From NCBI GenBank assembly GCA_900770635.1, contig CAAGLB010000099.1, forward strand, positions 1 to 64,000: 64,000 bases of DNA, in the 5' to 3' direction. Within the stretch, counting starts at the first letter, position 1. Every line of letters begins with the position of its first letter. The notes beneath the pieces were generated by a model. It ran no database searches. It was not told the origin of the DNA and saw only the letters and a list, made by a program, of their open reading frames with translations. Below, piece by piece: positions 26,899-34,805 of this stretch. This DNA comes from an uncultured Alistipes sp. Lineage in GTDB: Bacteria > Bacteroidota > Bacteroidia > Bacteroidales > Rikenellaceae. Both the position numbers and the translations under genes were made by a program.

Positions 26899-28443
26899 TT
26901 ATTCCAGAAGCGACTTTCCCTCTTTGTCGAGGTAGCTAACATCAATCATTCCTACAGAGAGGTCTGGTTGTAGCTTAATACGTAGCTTATACTTGCAAAT
27001 CCAACGCATACGCTTCGACCATAATCCATGGCTGAGGTATGCCGCAACATAGGGACTAACCTTCAGGGTAATGCTTCGAACACCACGCTCCGAAAGCAAC
27101 TGAATCTGTCCCTCAATCTTTTGCTCAAGAAGTATCGTTGGCTCGACCTTACCTGTGCCATGACACGTAGGACACACATCCGACGTCTCGGCAACAGCGA
27201 TAGGTCGCACACGCTGACGTGTTATCTGCATAAGGCCGAACTTGGTGAGTGGCAGAATAGTGTGCTTGGCTTTGTCGGGGGCCATGAGCTTCTGCATCTC
27301 CTCGTAGAGCATCTGGCGACTTGGGGCCTTGCGCATGTCGATAAAGTCAACAATGACAATACCGCCCATATCACGCAAACGTAGCTGTCGAGCAATCTCC
27401 TGTGCCGCTGCGAGGTTCACCTCGAGGGCTGTCTGCTCCTGGTCGTCCTCAGCCTTAGTGCGGTTTCCCGAGTTCACGTCGATGACGTGCATAGCCTCGG
27501 TGTGCTCGATGATAAGATAAGCGCCACGTCGTAGCGACACATACTTTGCAAATAACGACTTGATCTGCTTCGCAACATCGTAGTTGTCGAAGATGGGCAC
27601 CTTGCCCTTGTAGAGCTTCACGAGCTTATCCATCTCAGGTTTGATGGCATGCACATAGCTCTTAATCTCGTTGTAGAGTGGCTCGTCGTCGACAATAATC
27701 TGGGAGAAGGTGTCGTTGAGCGAGTCGCGGATGATGGTGTTCACACGGCTCATCTCGCTCATTATGCGTGCGGGAGCCTCTGTCTTGGTGAGTGCGCCAA
27801 CGGCACTCTTCCACCTCTCAACCAACGAGAGTATGTCTTGCATGATGTCTATATCCTCAGCCTCGGCAGCTGCCGTGCGTATGATGACACCAAAGTTAGG
27901 TGGTAGCACCTCTTGAGCTACCTTACGAAGTCGTTTCTTTGCAGCATTCGAGCGTATCTTCGACGACACGAAAACCTTTGACGAGAATGGCACCAACACG
28001 ACATTACGGCCAGCAAGCGATATATCTGCCGTTAGTCGTGGGCCCTTAGTGGATATTGCCTCCTTGGCAATCTGCACCATCACCAGCTGTCCCTGCTGCA
28101 GATGGTCGCCTATGCGTCCCTCCTTTTCGAGCTGGGGCTCAAGCTTCATGCTCTCGACATTCACAGGGCGCTTACCCTGGATGCGGCTATCAACGATGCG
28201 TCGTAGCGACGTGAAGTTGGCGCCGAGGTCGAGATAGTGGATGAAGGCATCCTTCTCGTGGCCGATGTTAACGAAAGCTGCGTTGAGGCCTGGCATAATC
28301 TTGCGCACTTTGCCGACATAAATGTCGCCTACGGCAAAACCAGTCTCGCACTGCTCCTTGTTGAGTTCGACAAGCACCTTATCTTCGCAGAGTGCTATCG
28401 ATACTTCTGTTGGATTTACATTGATGATCAATTCTCTTTGCAT
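26899..28443 (-). CDS. rng: Ribonuclease G/E family
   Basis: 514 residues, endoribonuclease for rRNA maturation and mRNA decay. An S1 domain is at about 35-120 (VGDIYVGKVRKIMPGLNAAFVNIGHEKDAFIHYLDLG). The catalytic DNase I-like part contains the two metal-binding Asp in AMHVIDVNSGNRTK and GIVIVDFIDMR. The Zn-link DVCPTCHGTGKVEP is near residue 425. Length fits RNase G rather than RNase E, with no degradosome scaffold. It is first in the run rng-mfd-coaX-barrel-TPR-lptC-CNNM. Confidence 0.95.
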   Translation of the reverse strand: MQRELIINVNPTEVSIALCEDKVLVELNKEQCETGFAVGDIYVGKVRKIMPGLNAAFVNIGHEKDAFIHYLDLGANFTSLRRIVDSRIQGKRPVNVESMKLEPQLEKEGRIGDHLQQGQLVMVQIAKEAISTKGPRLTADISLAGRNVVLVPFSSKVFVSSKIRSNAAKKRLRKVAQEVLPPNFGVIIRTAAAEAEDIDIMQDILSLVERWKSAVGALTKTEAPARIMSEMSRVNTIIRDSLNDTFSQIIVDDEPLYNEIKSYVHAIKPEMDKLVKLYKGKVPIFDNYDVAKQIKSLFAKYVSLRRGAYLIIEHTEAMHVIDVNSGNRTKAEDDQEQTALEVNLAAAQEIARQLRLRDMGGIVIVDFIDMRKAPSRQMLYEEMQKLMAPDKAKHTILPLTKFGLMQITRQRVRPIAVAETSDVCPTCHGTGKVEPTILLEQKIEGQIQLLSERGVRSITLKVSPYVAAYLSHGLWSKRMRWICKYKLRIKLQPDLSVGMIDVSYLDKEGKSLLE

Positions 28444-28514
28444 AACTCTACAATGTAAATCGTTTCACTTTTTTTCAAGTTGCACATAACAAGCTATTGC
28501 AACTTAAAATAGGC

Positions 28515-28540
28515 GAAGCTAAGGCATAGACCTTAGCTTC
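28515..28540 (-). terminator. Terminator downstream of the 29-residue basic protein gene
   Basis: GAAGCTAAGG and CCTTAGCTTC form a perfect 10-bp stem; on the minus strand it is followed by ATTTTAAG. A second arm pair (AAGTTGCA/TGCAACTT) lies closer to rng. Confidence 0.65.
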
Positions 28541-28563
28541 CACCTATGTCTGTTAAGAAAAAA

Positions 28564-28653
28564 TTACTTCTTCTTATGACGGTTCTTGCGAAGACGCTTC
28601 TTACGCTTGTGCGTCGCCATCTTATGACGCTTGTGCTTCTTTCCGTTTGGCAT
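28564..28653 (-). CDS. 29-residue highly basic protein (AURKAIP1/COX24-domain type)
   Basis: ATG 28653 to stop 28564 encodes MPNGKKHKRHKMATHKRKK and ten more Lys/Arg/His-rich residues. This matches the very short conserved Bacteroidota protein related to the AURKAIP1/COX24 C-terminal domain (mS38 in mitochondrial ribosomes), which is thought to be ribosome-associated. About two thirds of its residues are Lys, Arg or His. It lies 34 bp downstream of the HU gene start-to-stop unit, so it probably shares its transcript. Many annotation pipelines miss it because of size. Confidence 0.85.
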   Translation of the reverse strand: MPNGKKHKRHKMATHKRKKRLRKNRHKKK

Positions 28654-28687
28654 AATTGTAATATATTAAAGGTTTGTATTTTCCGAA

Positions 28688-28960
28688 TTATTTAACCTCA
28701 CCAGAGAAGCTCTTTGAAGGCTTGAATGCTGGGATGTTGTGCTCAGGAATAGTGATTGTAGTATTCTTTGAGATGTTACGAGCAACCTTCATAGCACGCT
28801 TCTTGATGATGAAGCTACCGAAGCCACGCAAGTAAACATTCTCGCCATTTACCATTGCTGCCTTAACGCTATCCATGAATGCCTCAACGATAGCCTGAAC
28901 CTGAATCTTCTCAACACCGGTTGACTTAGCAATCTGGTTTACGATATCTGCCTTTGTCAT
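28688..28960 (-). CDS. HU/IHF-family DNA-binding protein
   Basis: 90 residues, a full-length HU subunit: MTKADIVNQIAKSTGVEK N-terminal helices, ALMVNGENVYLRGFG-type body seen as VNGENVYLRGFGSFIIKKR, and the DNA-bending arm ARNISKNTTITIPEHNIPAFKPSKSF with the Pro at the arm tip. It compacts and bends the chromosome as a dimer. Whether it is HU or IHF-like cannot be told from sequence alone. It has its own promoter at 29049-29080. Confidence 0.94.
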   Translation of the reverse strand: MTKADIVNQIAKSTGVEKIQVQAIVEAFMDSVKAAMVNGENVYLRGFGSFIIKKRAMKVARNISKNTTITIPEHNIPAFKPSKSFSGEVK

Positions 28961-29048
28961 GATTTTAATAAATTTATTTTATGTTAATTAGTACAAAATT
29001 ATTCTCATAAAATCCATGCTAACAACATGGTTTCCACAAAATAGTCCG

Positions 29049-29080
29049 CAAATATACGTTGAATTGTGCGAATTTGCAAC
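29049..29080 (-). promoter_or_regulatory. Promoter of the HU gene
   Basis: Minus strand GTTG (29080-29077), 20-bp spacer, TATATTTG (29056-29049). The leader to the start codon is about 88 bases. Confidence 0.7.
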
Positions 29081-29155
29081 AAAAAACTAAAATAAAAATT
29101 TTTTTGTTGTAACAACACCCTAAAACAAACCCCCGACGAAGACTATTTTCGGCAG

Positions 29156-29566
29156 TTATTTAAACTGGTTCAATGCGTTAGCCAAGCCCTCGACAGCCTG
29201 ATCAAGACCAGACTGTATTTTCGAGCCAATCATCATTCGCATCATCATATTTAGCTCGGCATGAAGCACCATGCGCACACGTGTGTCACGCTCGTCAACC
29301 TGCTTGAGCTGAATCCAGAAGGCGAAGTCGATAGGGATACCACCCTCGTCGGCAACAATCTTAACATGCTTATTCTCAACACGCTCAGCTATGCGCAACG
29401 CAATCTTCATGCCCTTAACCTTGAATGAGCAACTATCTTCCGATGCCTCCCACTCCTCAACCTTATCCTTCATTGCTGGCGACATAAGGTCCATGCGTGA
29501 GATTATAGGAAATATTAGTGATGCAGGATGAAATATCTGCTGCTGTTTTGATTCGTACTTTTCCAT
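29156..29566 (-). CDS. START-like/SRPBCC-fold domain protein
   Basis: 136 residues. The N-terminal MEKYESKQQQIFHPASLIFPIISRMDLMSP and later amphipathic strands (VKIVADEGGIPIDFAFWIQLKQVD, TRVRMVLHAELNMMMRMMIGSKI) followed by a long C-terminal helix match the small Bacteroidota family of SRPBCC/START-like proteins. These folds hold hydrophobic ligands, but the ligand here is unknown. It has its own promoter (29587-29616) overlapping the end of tsaE. Confidence 0.78.
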   Translation of the reverse strand: MEKYESKQQQIFHPASLIFPIISRMDLMSPAMKDKVEEWEASEDSCSFKVKGMKIALRIAERVENKHVKIVADEGGIPIDFAFWIQLKQVDERDTRVRMVLHAELNMMMRMMIGSKIQSGLDQAVEGLANALNQFK

Positions 29567-29586
29567 GTTTCAACAATTTTGGAGCA

Positions 29587-29616
29587 CAAAGATAGTCATT
29601 TTTACCTAATTACAAA
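29587..29616 (-). promoter_or_regulatory. Promoter of the START-like gene
   Basis: Minus strand TTTG (29616-29613), 18-bp spacer, TATCTTTG (29594-29587), 21 bases before the start codon; the -33 element lies within the 3' end of tsaE. Confidence 0.7.
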
Positions 29617-30015
29617 ACGACGAGCGCTATCCGACACAATCTCAATCTTCACAACCATAGTATCTTCGGGCAACAGCGGCTCAATCTTCTCAGGCCACTC
29701 GACAAGGCACAACTCACCCGACGACAGGTACTCCTCCGAGCCAAAGTCCAGGGCCTCCTCAACACGCTCGATACGATACATGTCGAAGTGGTATATTGTT
29801 CGCTCACCCTCATACTGGTTGACTATGGCAAACGTAGGGCTTGTGACATCGTCCTCAGCACCAAGCATCGCTGCTATACGGCTGATGAGCGTTGTCTTGC
29901 CCGCACCCATAGGGGCATCGAAGGCTACCACCGTGCGACCTTCGAGCGAGTCCAACACTGTCTGAGCCACCATGTCGAGCTCATCAAGCGAATTAATCTC
30001 TAAAATCTTCTCCAT
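29602..30015 (-). CDS. tsaE: tRNA threonylcarbamoyladenosine biosynthesis ATPase TsaE
   Basis: 137 residues. Walker A FDAPMGAGKTTLISRIAAMLG (near residue 35) is followed by the TsaE-specific DDVTSPTFAIVNQYEGE and the strand with YHFDMYRIERVEEALDFG and LCLVEWPEKIEPLLP. It powers the TsaB-TsaC-TsaD complex that makes t6A37 on ANN-reading tRNAs. It begins 15 bp after porX, a pairing common in Bacteroidota. Confidence 0.94.
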   Translation of the reverse strand: MEKILEINSLDELDMVAQTVLDSLEGRTVVAFDAPMGAGKTTLISRIAAMLGAEDDVTSPTFAIVNQYEGERTIYHFDMYRIERVEEALDFGSEEYLSSGELCLVEWPEKIEPLLPEDTMVVKIEIVSDSARRFVIR

Positions 30016-30030
30016 CTATAATTTGGTTTT

Positions 30031-31590
30031 CTATCGTTTTTTAGGCTGCAATACAATGAAAGGAACCAACATCTCTTCCATTGAAATGCCTCCGTGCTGG
30101 AATGTATTTTTGTAATACCTTATATATTTATTAGCATCGTTGTTATAAACCAAGAAATCACGATTATAAGCAAATATGTAGCTCGACGTTAGGCGTCCCG
30201 ATGGCAGCTGAATATCCTCGGGGCGAGTCACCTCATACACATCACGTGAGTTATAAGCGAGGTTACGGCCTGTCTTATATCGCAAGTTTGGCGATGTTTC
30301 TCTATCTCCCGTAACACGCACAGGGTTGTCCACACGTATCGTTCCATGATCCGAGGTTATCACCACACGGTGGCCACGCTCGGCAAGGAGTTTAAGCATG
30401 GTGTATAGCTCCGAGTGCTCGAACCATGAGCGTGTGAGCGAGCGGAACGATGCCTCATCGTCGGTGAGGTCACGAATAATGTCGGTCTCGGTGCGTGCGT
30501 GCGACAAGATGTCGAGGAAGTTATAGACGATAACCGAGAACTGAGCATCGTATATTCGCTGCATGTTATCCAAGAGCTTACGTCCCGCCTCGGGGCGCAC
30601 AAGCTTATCGAACGACATTTTGTACTGCTTGCCCGACTGCTGCACAAGACGACGCAAGAACTCCTCCTCGTACATATTTTTGCCACCATCCTCATTGTCG
30701 TTTAGCCACTTCTCGGGCATAAGCTTGTCTATTGCCAGCGGCATGAGTCCCGCAAAGAGGGCGTTGCGAGCATACTGCGTCGCTGTGGGCAGAATTGCAC
30801 AATATAGGTCGTCGACAACCACATCGTAGAAGCCTCTGAGCAGCGGCTCTATTGTGCGCCACTGGTCGTAGCGCATGTTGTCTATGACAATGAGCGTGGT
30901 GTGCTCCGAGGCGTCTACCTCAGGAAATATTCTGCGGCGCATCAGCGTGTGCGACATCGTAGGTATCTCGCCCTCGTCGACACGCTTATTTATCCAGTCG
31001 TAGTAGTTTCTACGCACAAACTTCGAGAACTCCTGCTGCGCCTCATTCTTTTGGTAGCCAAGCACCTCACGAATGCTCTTATCCGACGAGCCCGACAGCT
31101 CTATCTCCCAGCCCACAAGCTTGCGATATAGGGCACACCAGTCGGCAAACGTCGAGGCGGCTTGTTGCTGCACAGCAATGCGCCCAAACTCCGAGCGATA
31201 GTCTGCGGTAGTCTGCTCGGTGACAAGCTGTTGCGAATGCAGATTCTTCTTTATAGAGAGCAACACCTGGTTGGGGTTCACGGGCTTAATGATGTAGTCA
31301 GCAATTTTTGAGCCGATGGCCTTGTCCATGATGTTCTCCTCCTCGCTCTTAGTAACCATTATCACAGGCAGCGATGGACGTGAGCTCTTTATCAAAGGCA
31401 GCGTCTCGAGTCCCGTCATGCCAGGCATCATCTCATCAAGGATTACAAGGTCGTATGCCGACACTGCAATCATCTCTACCGCATCATAACCATTATTGCA
31501 GGTGTCCACCTCGTAGCCCTTAGCCTTGAGAAACATCACATGAGGCTTCAGCAAATCTATCTCGTCGTCAACCCAAAGTATCTTATTCAT
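30031..31590 (-). CDS. porX: PorX-like response regulator with PglZ domain
   Basis: Start ATG 31590 (MNKILWVDDEIDLLKPHVM); ATG 31602 would add four residues. Residues 1-120 are a receiver domain: acidic pair in WVDDEID, phospho-acceptor Asp in DLVILDEMMPGMTG, and Lys in IIKPVNP. Residues 200-519 are a PglZ/alkaline-phosphatase fold with TLIVIDNMRYDQW, TATQYARNALFAG and VITSDHGTIRVDNP. In Porphyromonas PorX partners PorY and SigP to regulate the type IX secretion system and hydrolyses oligonucleotide messengers. No T9SS gene is present in this window, so that link is by family only. Confidence 0.92.
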   Translation of the reverse strand: MNKILWVDDEIDLLKPHVMFLKAKGYEVDTCNNGYDAVEMIAVSAYDLVILDEMMPGMTGLETLPLIKSSRPSLPVIMVTKSEEENIMDKAIGSKIADYIIKPVNPNQVLLSIKKNLHSQQLVTEQTTADYRSEFGRIAVQQQAASTFADWCALYRKLVGWEIELSGSSDKSIREVLGYQKNEAQQEFSKFVRRNYYDWINKRVDEGEIPTMSHTLMRRRIFPEVDASEHTTLIVIDNMRYDQWRTIEPLLRGFYDVVVDDLYCAILPTATQYARNALFAGLMPLAIDKLMPEKWLNDNEDGGKNMYEEEFLRRLVQQSGKQYKMSFDKLVRPEAGRKLLDNMQRIYDAQFSVIVYNFLDILSHARTETDIIRDLTDDEASFRSLTRSWFEHSELYTMLKLLAERGHRVVITSDHGTIRVDNPVRVTGDRETSPNLRYKTGRNLAYNSRDVYEVTRPEDIQLPSGRLTSSYIFAYNRDFLVYNNDANKYIRYYKNTFQHGGISMEEMLVPFIVLQPKKR

Positions 31591-31646
31591 ATCTTTACTC
31601 ATTAATTTTATGCGGAGCACTCCTCATTATCTTTCTCACTTCGTCT

Positions 31647-31720
31647 GTCATGTTGAGCGGAAAGCGAAACATCTCGCAGCATGCACTAACCGAGAGATCC
31701 TTCACTACGTTCAGGATGAC
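31647..31720. repeat. Imperfect palindromic dispersed repeat (GTCAT...ATGAC type)
   Basis: GTCATGTTGAGCGGAAAGCG...ATCTCG pairs imperfectly with CGAGAGATCCTTCACTACG...GGATGAC. The arm wording 'GTCAT(C)CTGA(A)CG...GGATCTC' is a familiar intergenic repeat found across many Bacteroidota. It lies between porX and the Nudix gene. Confidence 0.75.
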
Positions 31721-31730
31721 ATAATAAATT

Positions 31731-31785
31731 AAAGAATTTAGGGAATTTAGCGATTCTACTCCTTAATATCCCTAATCTCCTTAAA
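31731..31785. repeat. Second TTAGGGA-type palindromic repeat
   Basis: AATTTAGGGAATTTAG, a short spacer, then CCTTAATATCCCTAATCTCC. Same family as 5855-5911, here beside another dispersed palindrome. Confidence 0.6.
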
Positions 31786-31819
31786 CTCCTTATTCTTTTC
31801 ACCTCTCACTTTTCACCTC

Positions 31820-32434
31820 TCACTTTAACACATAACGCTCCACAAGGCGTTTAATTGTGGGATATGTTGTTTTGATTCGTTCACTAAGCGTCGTGATGTC
31901 GCACCACTCCGCAACAGCAATGCCCTCCTCGCTCTGCGCCTTGGGCTCGCCACCCTCGCTACGCATAGCCCACCATGCCGTACGTTTAAGCTCCCACTCG
32001 CCATAGGTGTCGTAGGCGTGATAGGTAAATGCAAGAGGCTCATGGCCAACAATCTCGGCCTTAATGCCTGTCTCCTCCTCGACCTCACGCAACGCCGCCA
32101 CGCTGCTACTCTCGCCATGCTCAACATGTCCCTTAGGCAGATCCCAACGGCCACGAAGACGAATCATTAGCAGCTCGCCTAAAACATTTGTCACAACACC
32201 TCCTGACGCCTCAACCCACTTAAACTCAGCCTTTAACCGCTCGAACACCGACTCGGCATCATCGGTGATGATAGCCACATATTTGCTACTTTCAACTTTT
32301 TTTACTATTTTCGCTTGCGAAAATGAGTCTAACGCCTCGGCATCGAGAATATGGTAGCGCTCGGAGGGCATATCACGAGTGATAAGCAGCTCCTTGTCGC
32401 CGAAGAATATTGTGTATGAGTCGTTGTGTTTCAT
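31820..32434 (-). CDS. Nudix hydrolase
   Basis: 204 residues. The Nudix box fits GX5EX7REUXEEXGU: G-HVEHG-E-SSSVAAL-REVEEETGI (about residues 105-127), preceded by GELLMIRLRGRWDLPKGH. About 85 residues in front (FFGDKELLITRDMP...) are an extra domain seen in a Bacteroidota Nudix subgroup. The WDLPKGH wording resembles enzymes acting on dinucleoside polyphosphates or similar pyrophosphates; the substrate is not settled. Promoter at 32448-32478. Confidence 0.88.
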   Translation of the reverse strand: MKHNDSYTIFFGDKELLITRDMPSERYHILDAEALDSFSQAKIVKKVESSKYVAIITDDAESVFERLKAEFKWVEASGGVVTNVLGELLMIRLRGRWDLPKGHVEHGESSSVAALREVEEETGIKAEIVGHEPLAFTYHAYDTYGEWELKRTAWWAMRSEGGEPKAQSEEGIAVAEWCDITTLSERIKTTYPTIKRLVERYVLK

Positions 32435-32447
32435 AGTTTAAGTAGCG

Positions 32448-32478
32448 CAAAGATACAAAAAAGCAGCAAAGTCGACAA
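32448..32478 (-). promoter_or_regulatory. Promoter of the Nudix gene
   Basis: Minus strand TTG (32478-32476), 20-bp spacer, TATCTTTG (32455-32448), 14 bases before the start codon. Confidence 0.65.
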
Positions 32479-32518
32479 CAATAAGCGACATAACATTAAA
32501 AAACTACATAACTTATTT

Positions 32519-34630
32519 ATGAAAAAAATTCTATTTATCATGACATTTGCATCGCTTCTCGCACTCGGAAGTTGTAGCGAGGATAGCAACATGCCAAAGC
32601 CTCTAACTATCGACAATAAGCTCACTGAGGCTGAGAAGGCAGAGGGCAAGTTTACTGCCGAGGTAATGTGGAAGATGGCACGCATCGGCGCTCAGACACT
32701 CTCAGAAGATGGTTCTAAGCTCGTTTACGCTCTCACAGAGTATAACCTTGCAGAGAACCGTGGCGTGACAACACTATGGCTTCGTGACATGGCATCGGGC
32801 GAGGAGACACGTCTTACCGACTACAACTCGTCAAACCACTCTGCACAGTGGATCGATGGCGAGAACATCGCATTCCTATCAAACCGCACAGGCTCATCGC
32901 AGGTGTGGGCAATGAACGTGAACACCCAGGCAGTACGCCAGCTCACATCGTTCGACAAGGATGTTGAGGGCTTCGGCATCGCTGGCGACCACGCATTCTA
33001 TGTTCAGCGTGTTAAGGTATCTCCTTTGAAGGGCTCGGACAAGTATGCCGACATGGACAAGTCTAAGGTACGCATTTATGACGACCTCATGGTGCGCCAC
33101 TGGGACTACTGGGATGATGGCTCATACCTCCACATCTTCGCTGCGGACTACGCCAACGACAAGATTTCGGAGGGCAAGGACATCATCGGCGCTGACAAGG
33201 CTTACGATGCTCCGTTGGCTCCATACTTCGACTGCGCAGAGATCTGCCTATCACCTGATGGCACTAAGCTCGCATACACATGCAAGCCTCTTACAGGCAC
33301 CGAGTATGCCCTCTCTACCGACTCTGACATCTTCCTCTACGACTTCGCAACAGAGGCTACTCGCAACCTATCGAAGGAGGCAGCAGCAACAGGCGTAGAT
33401 GAGTTCGTGGGCTACGACAAATACCCAGTATTCTCGCCCGATGGCACTAAGATCGCCTTCCGCTCACAGCGTCGCCCAGGCAACGAGGCCGACCAGCAGC
33501 GTTTGTGGGTTTACGACCTTGCTACAAACAAGTGCGACTACATCACACGTGGCCAGGACTACTGCGTAACAGAGGTAGCGTGGGATGGCAACGAGGCTAT
33601 GTACTTCATCCTCCCTTGGCGTGGCACACATCAGGTGGCACACATCGACCTTCGTGGCACAATGAAGCACATCACACGTGGCAACTACGACTTCAACACC
33701 TTTACATTTGCCAATGGCAAGATCGTTGCCAACATGAACACAATATCTAAGGCTGTTGAGCTCTACGACGTTAACCCAGCTACTGGCGAGTTTGCTCAGA
33801 TCACAGACGTGAACCGCGAGATTTACGACAACATCAAGTTTGGTGAGGTGCAGGAGCGTTGGATTAAGACTACCGACGGCAAGGAGATGCTCACATGGGT
33901 GATTCTTCCTCCCGACTTCGACGCTACTAAGAAGTATCCTACTTTGCTCTACTGCCAGGGTGGTCCTCAGAGCACCGTATCGCAGTTCTGGAGCTACCGC
34001 TGGAACTTCCAGCTTATGGCTGCTCAGGGCTATGTTATCGTAGCTCCTAACCGTCGTGGCTGCCCATCATTTGGCCAGGAGTGGACCGACCAGATTTCTG
34101 GCGACTACTCAGGTCAGAACATCAAGGACTACTTGGCAGCTATCGACGAGGTGTCTAAGGAGCCTTGGGTAGATGTTGACCATCGTGGTTGCGTAGGCGC
34201 ATCGTATGGTGGCTACTCTACCTACTATCTTGCTGGCGTTCATGGCAACCGCTTCAAGGCCTTCATCGCTCACTGCGGCATCTTCAACTTCGAGTCGATG
34301 TATGGCCACACCGAGGAGCTCTTCTTCGTGACTAACGACTATGGTGGCGCTTACTGGGAGAAGGACAACGCCACAGCACAGCGCTCGTATGCTAACTCAC
34401 CACACAAGCTCGTGGCTAACTGGAACGCCCCAATCATGATTATCACTGGCGAGAAGGACTACCGCATCCCTTACTCACAGTCGTTGGAGGCATTCACCGC
34501 AGCACGTGTTCAGGGCATCGACGCTCGCTTGGTGTCGTTCGAGAACGAGGCACACCAGGTGTTCCAGCCACAGAACTCTGTTGTTTGGAATCGTGAATTT
34601 TTTGACTGGTTGGACAAGTACCTCAAATAG
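32519..34630 (+). CDS. S9-family prolyl oligopeptidase/dipeptidyl peptidase lipoprotein
   Basis: Start ATG 32519 (MKKILFIMTFASLLALGSC, lipobox Cys 19); a longer frame has no signal before it. Residues 50-440 are a beta-propeller with TolB-like repeats (LSEDGSKLVYALTEYN, LSPDGTKLAYTCKPL, FSPDGTKIAFRSQRR). Residues 450-703 are the alpha/beta hydrolase with Ser in CVGASYGGYSTYYLAG, Asp in ITGEKDYRIPYSQ and His in ENEAHQVFQPQ. It should remove dipeptides or cut short peptides in the periplasm. Monocistronic, with a terminator at 34653. Confidence 0.93.
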   Translation: MKKILFIMTFASLLALGSCSEDSNMPKPLTIDNKLTEAEKAEGKFTAEVMWKMARIGAQTLSEDGSKLVYALTEYNLAENRGVTTLWLRDMASGEETRLTDYNSSNHSAQWIDGENIAFLSNRTGSSQVWAMNVNTQAVRQLTSFDKDVEGFGIAGDHAFYVQRVKVSPLKGSDKYADMDKSKVRIYDDLMVRHWDYWDDGSYLHIFAADYANDKISEGKDIIGADKAYDAPLAPYFDCAEICLSPDGTKLAYTCKPLTGTEYALSTDSDIFLYDFATEATRNLSKEAAATGVDEFVGYDKYPVFSPDGTKIAFRSQRRPGNEADQQRLWVYDLATNKCDYITRGQDYCVTEVAWDGNEAMYFILPWRGTHQVAHIDLRGTMKHITRGNYDFNTFTFANGKIVANMNTISKAVELYDVNPATGEFAQITDVNREIYDNIKFGEVQERWIKTTDGKEMLTWVILPPDFDATKKYPTLLYCQGGPQSTVSQFWSYRWNFQLMAAQGYVIVAPNRRGCPSFGQEWTDQISGDYSGQNIKDYLAAIDEVSKEPWVDVDHRGCVGASYGGYSTYYLAGVHGNRFKAFIAHCGIFNFESMYGHTEELFFVTNDYGGAYWEKDNATAQRSYANSPHKLVANWNAPIMIITGEKDYRIPYSQSLEAFTAARVQGIDARLVSFENEAHQVFQPQNSVVWNREFFDWLDKYLK

Positions 34631-34652
34631 TACTTCTATACACCGATATAGC

Positions 34653-34690
34653 GCGGAGGCGACCAATCATGGTTGCCTCCGTTTTATTTA
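34653..34690 (+). terminator. Terminator of the S9 peptidase gene
   Basis: CGGAGGCGACCA-ATCA-TGGTTGCCTCCG followed by TTTTATTT. Confidence 0.9.
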
Positions 34691-34731
34691 GGCTCTTAAC
34701 CACCATATTTATACCTATTTACATAAATCTA

Positions 34732-34763
34732 TTTGGGTAAAAAGAAATTTTTGCGTATATTTG
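34732..34763 (+). promoter_or_regulatory. Promoter of the first lipoprotein of the array
   Basis: TTTG (34732-34735), 20-bp spacer, TATATTTG (34756-34763), 42 bases before ATG 34806. Confidence 0.8.
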
Positions 34764-34805
34764 GCCCTTGAGAATTTAAAACTAAAATACTTAATATCTA
34801 AAACT

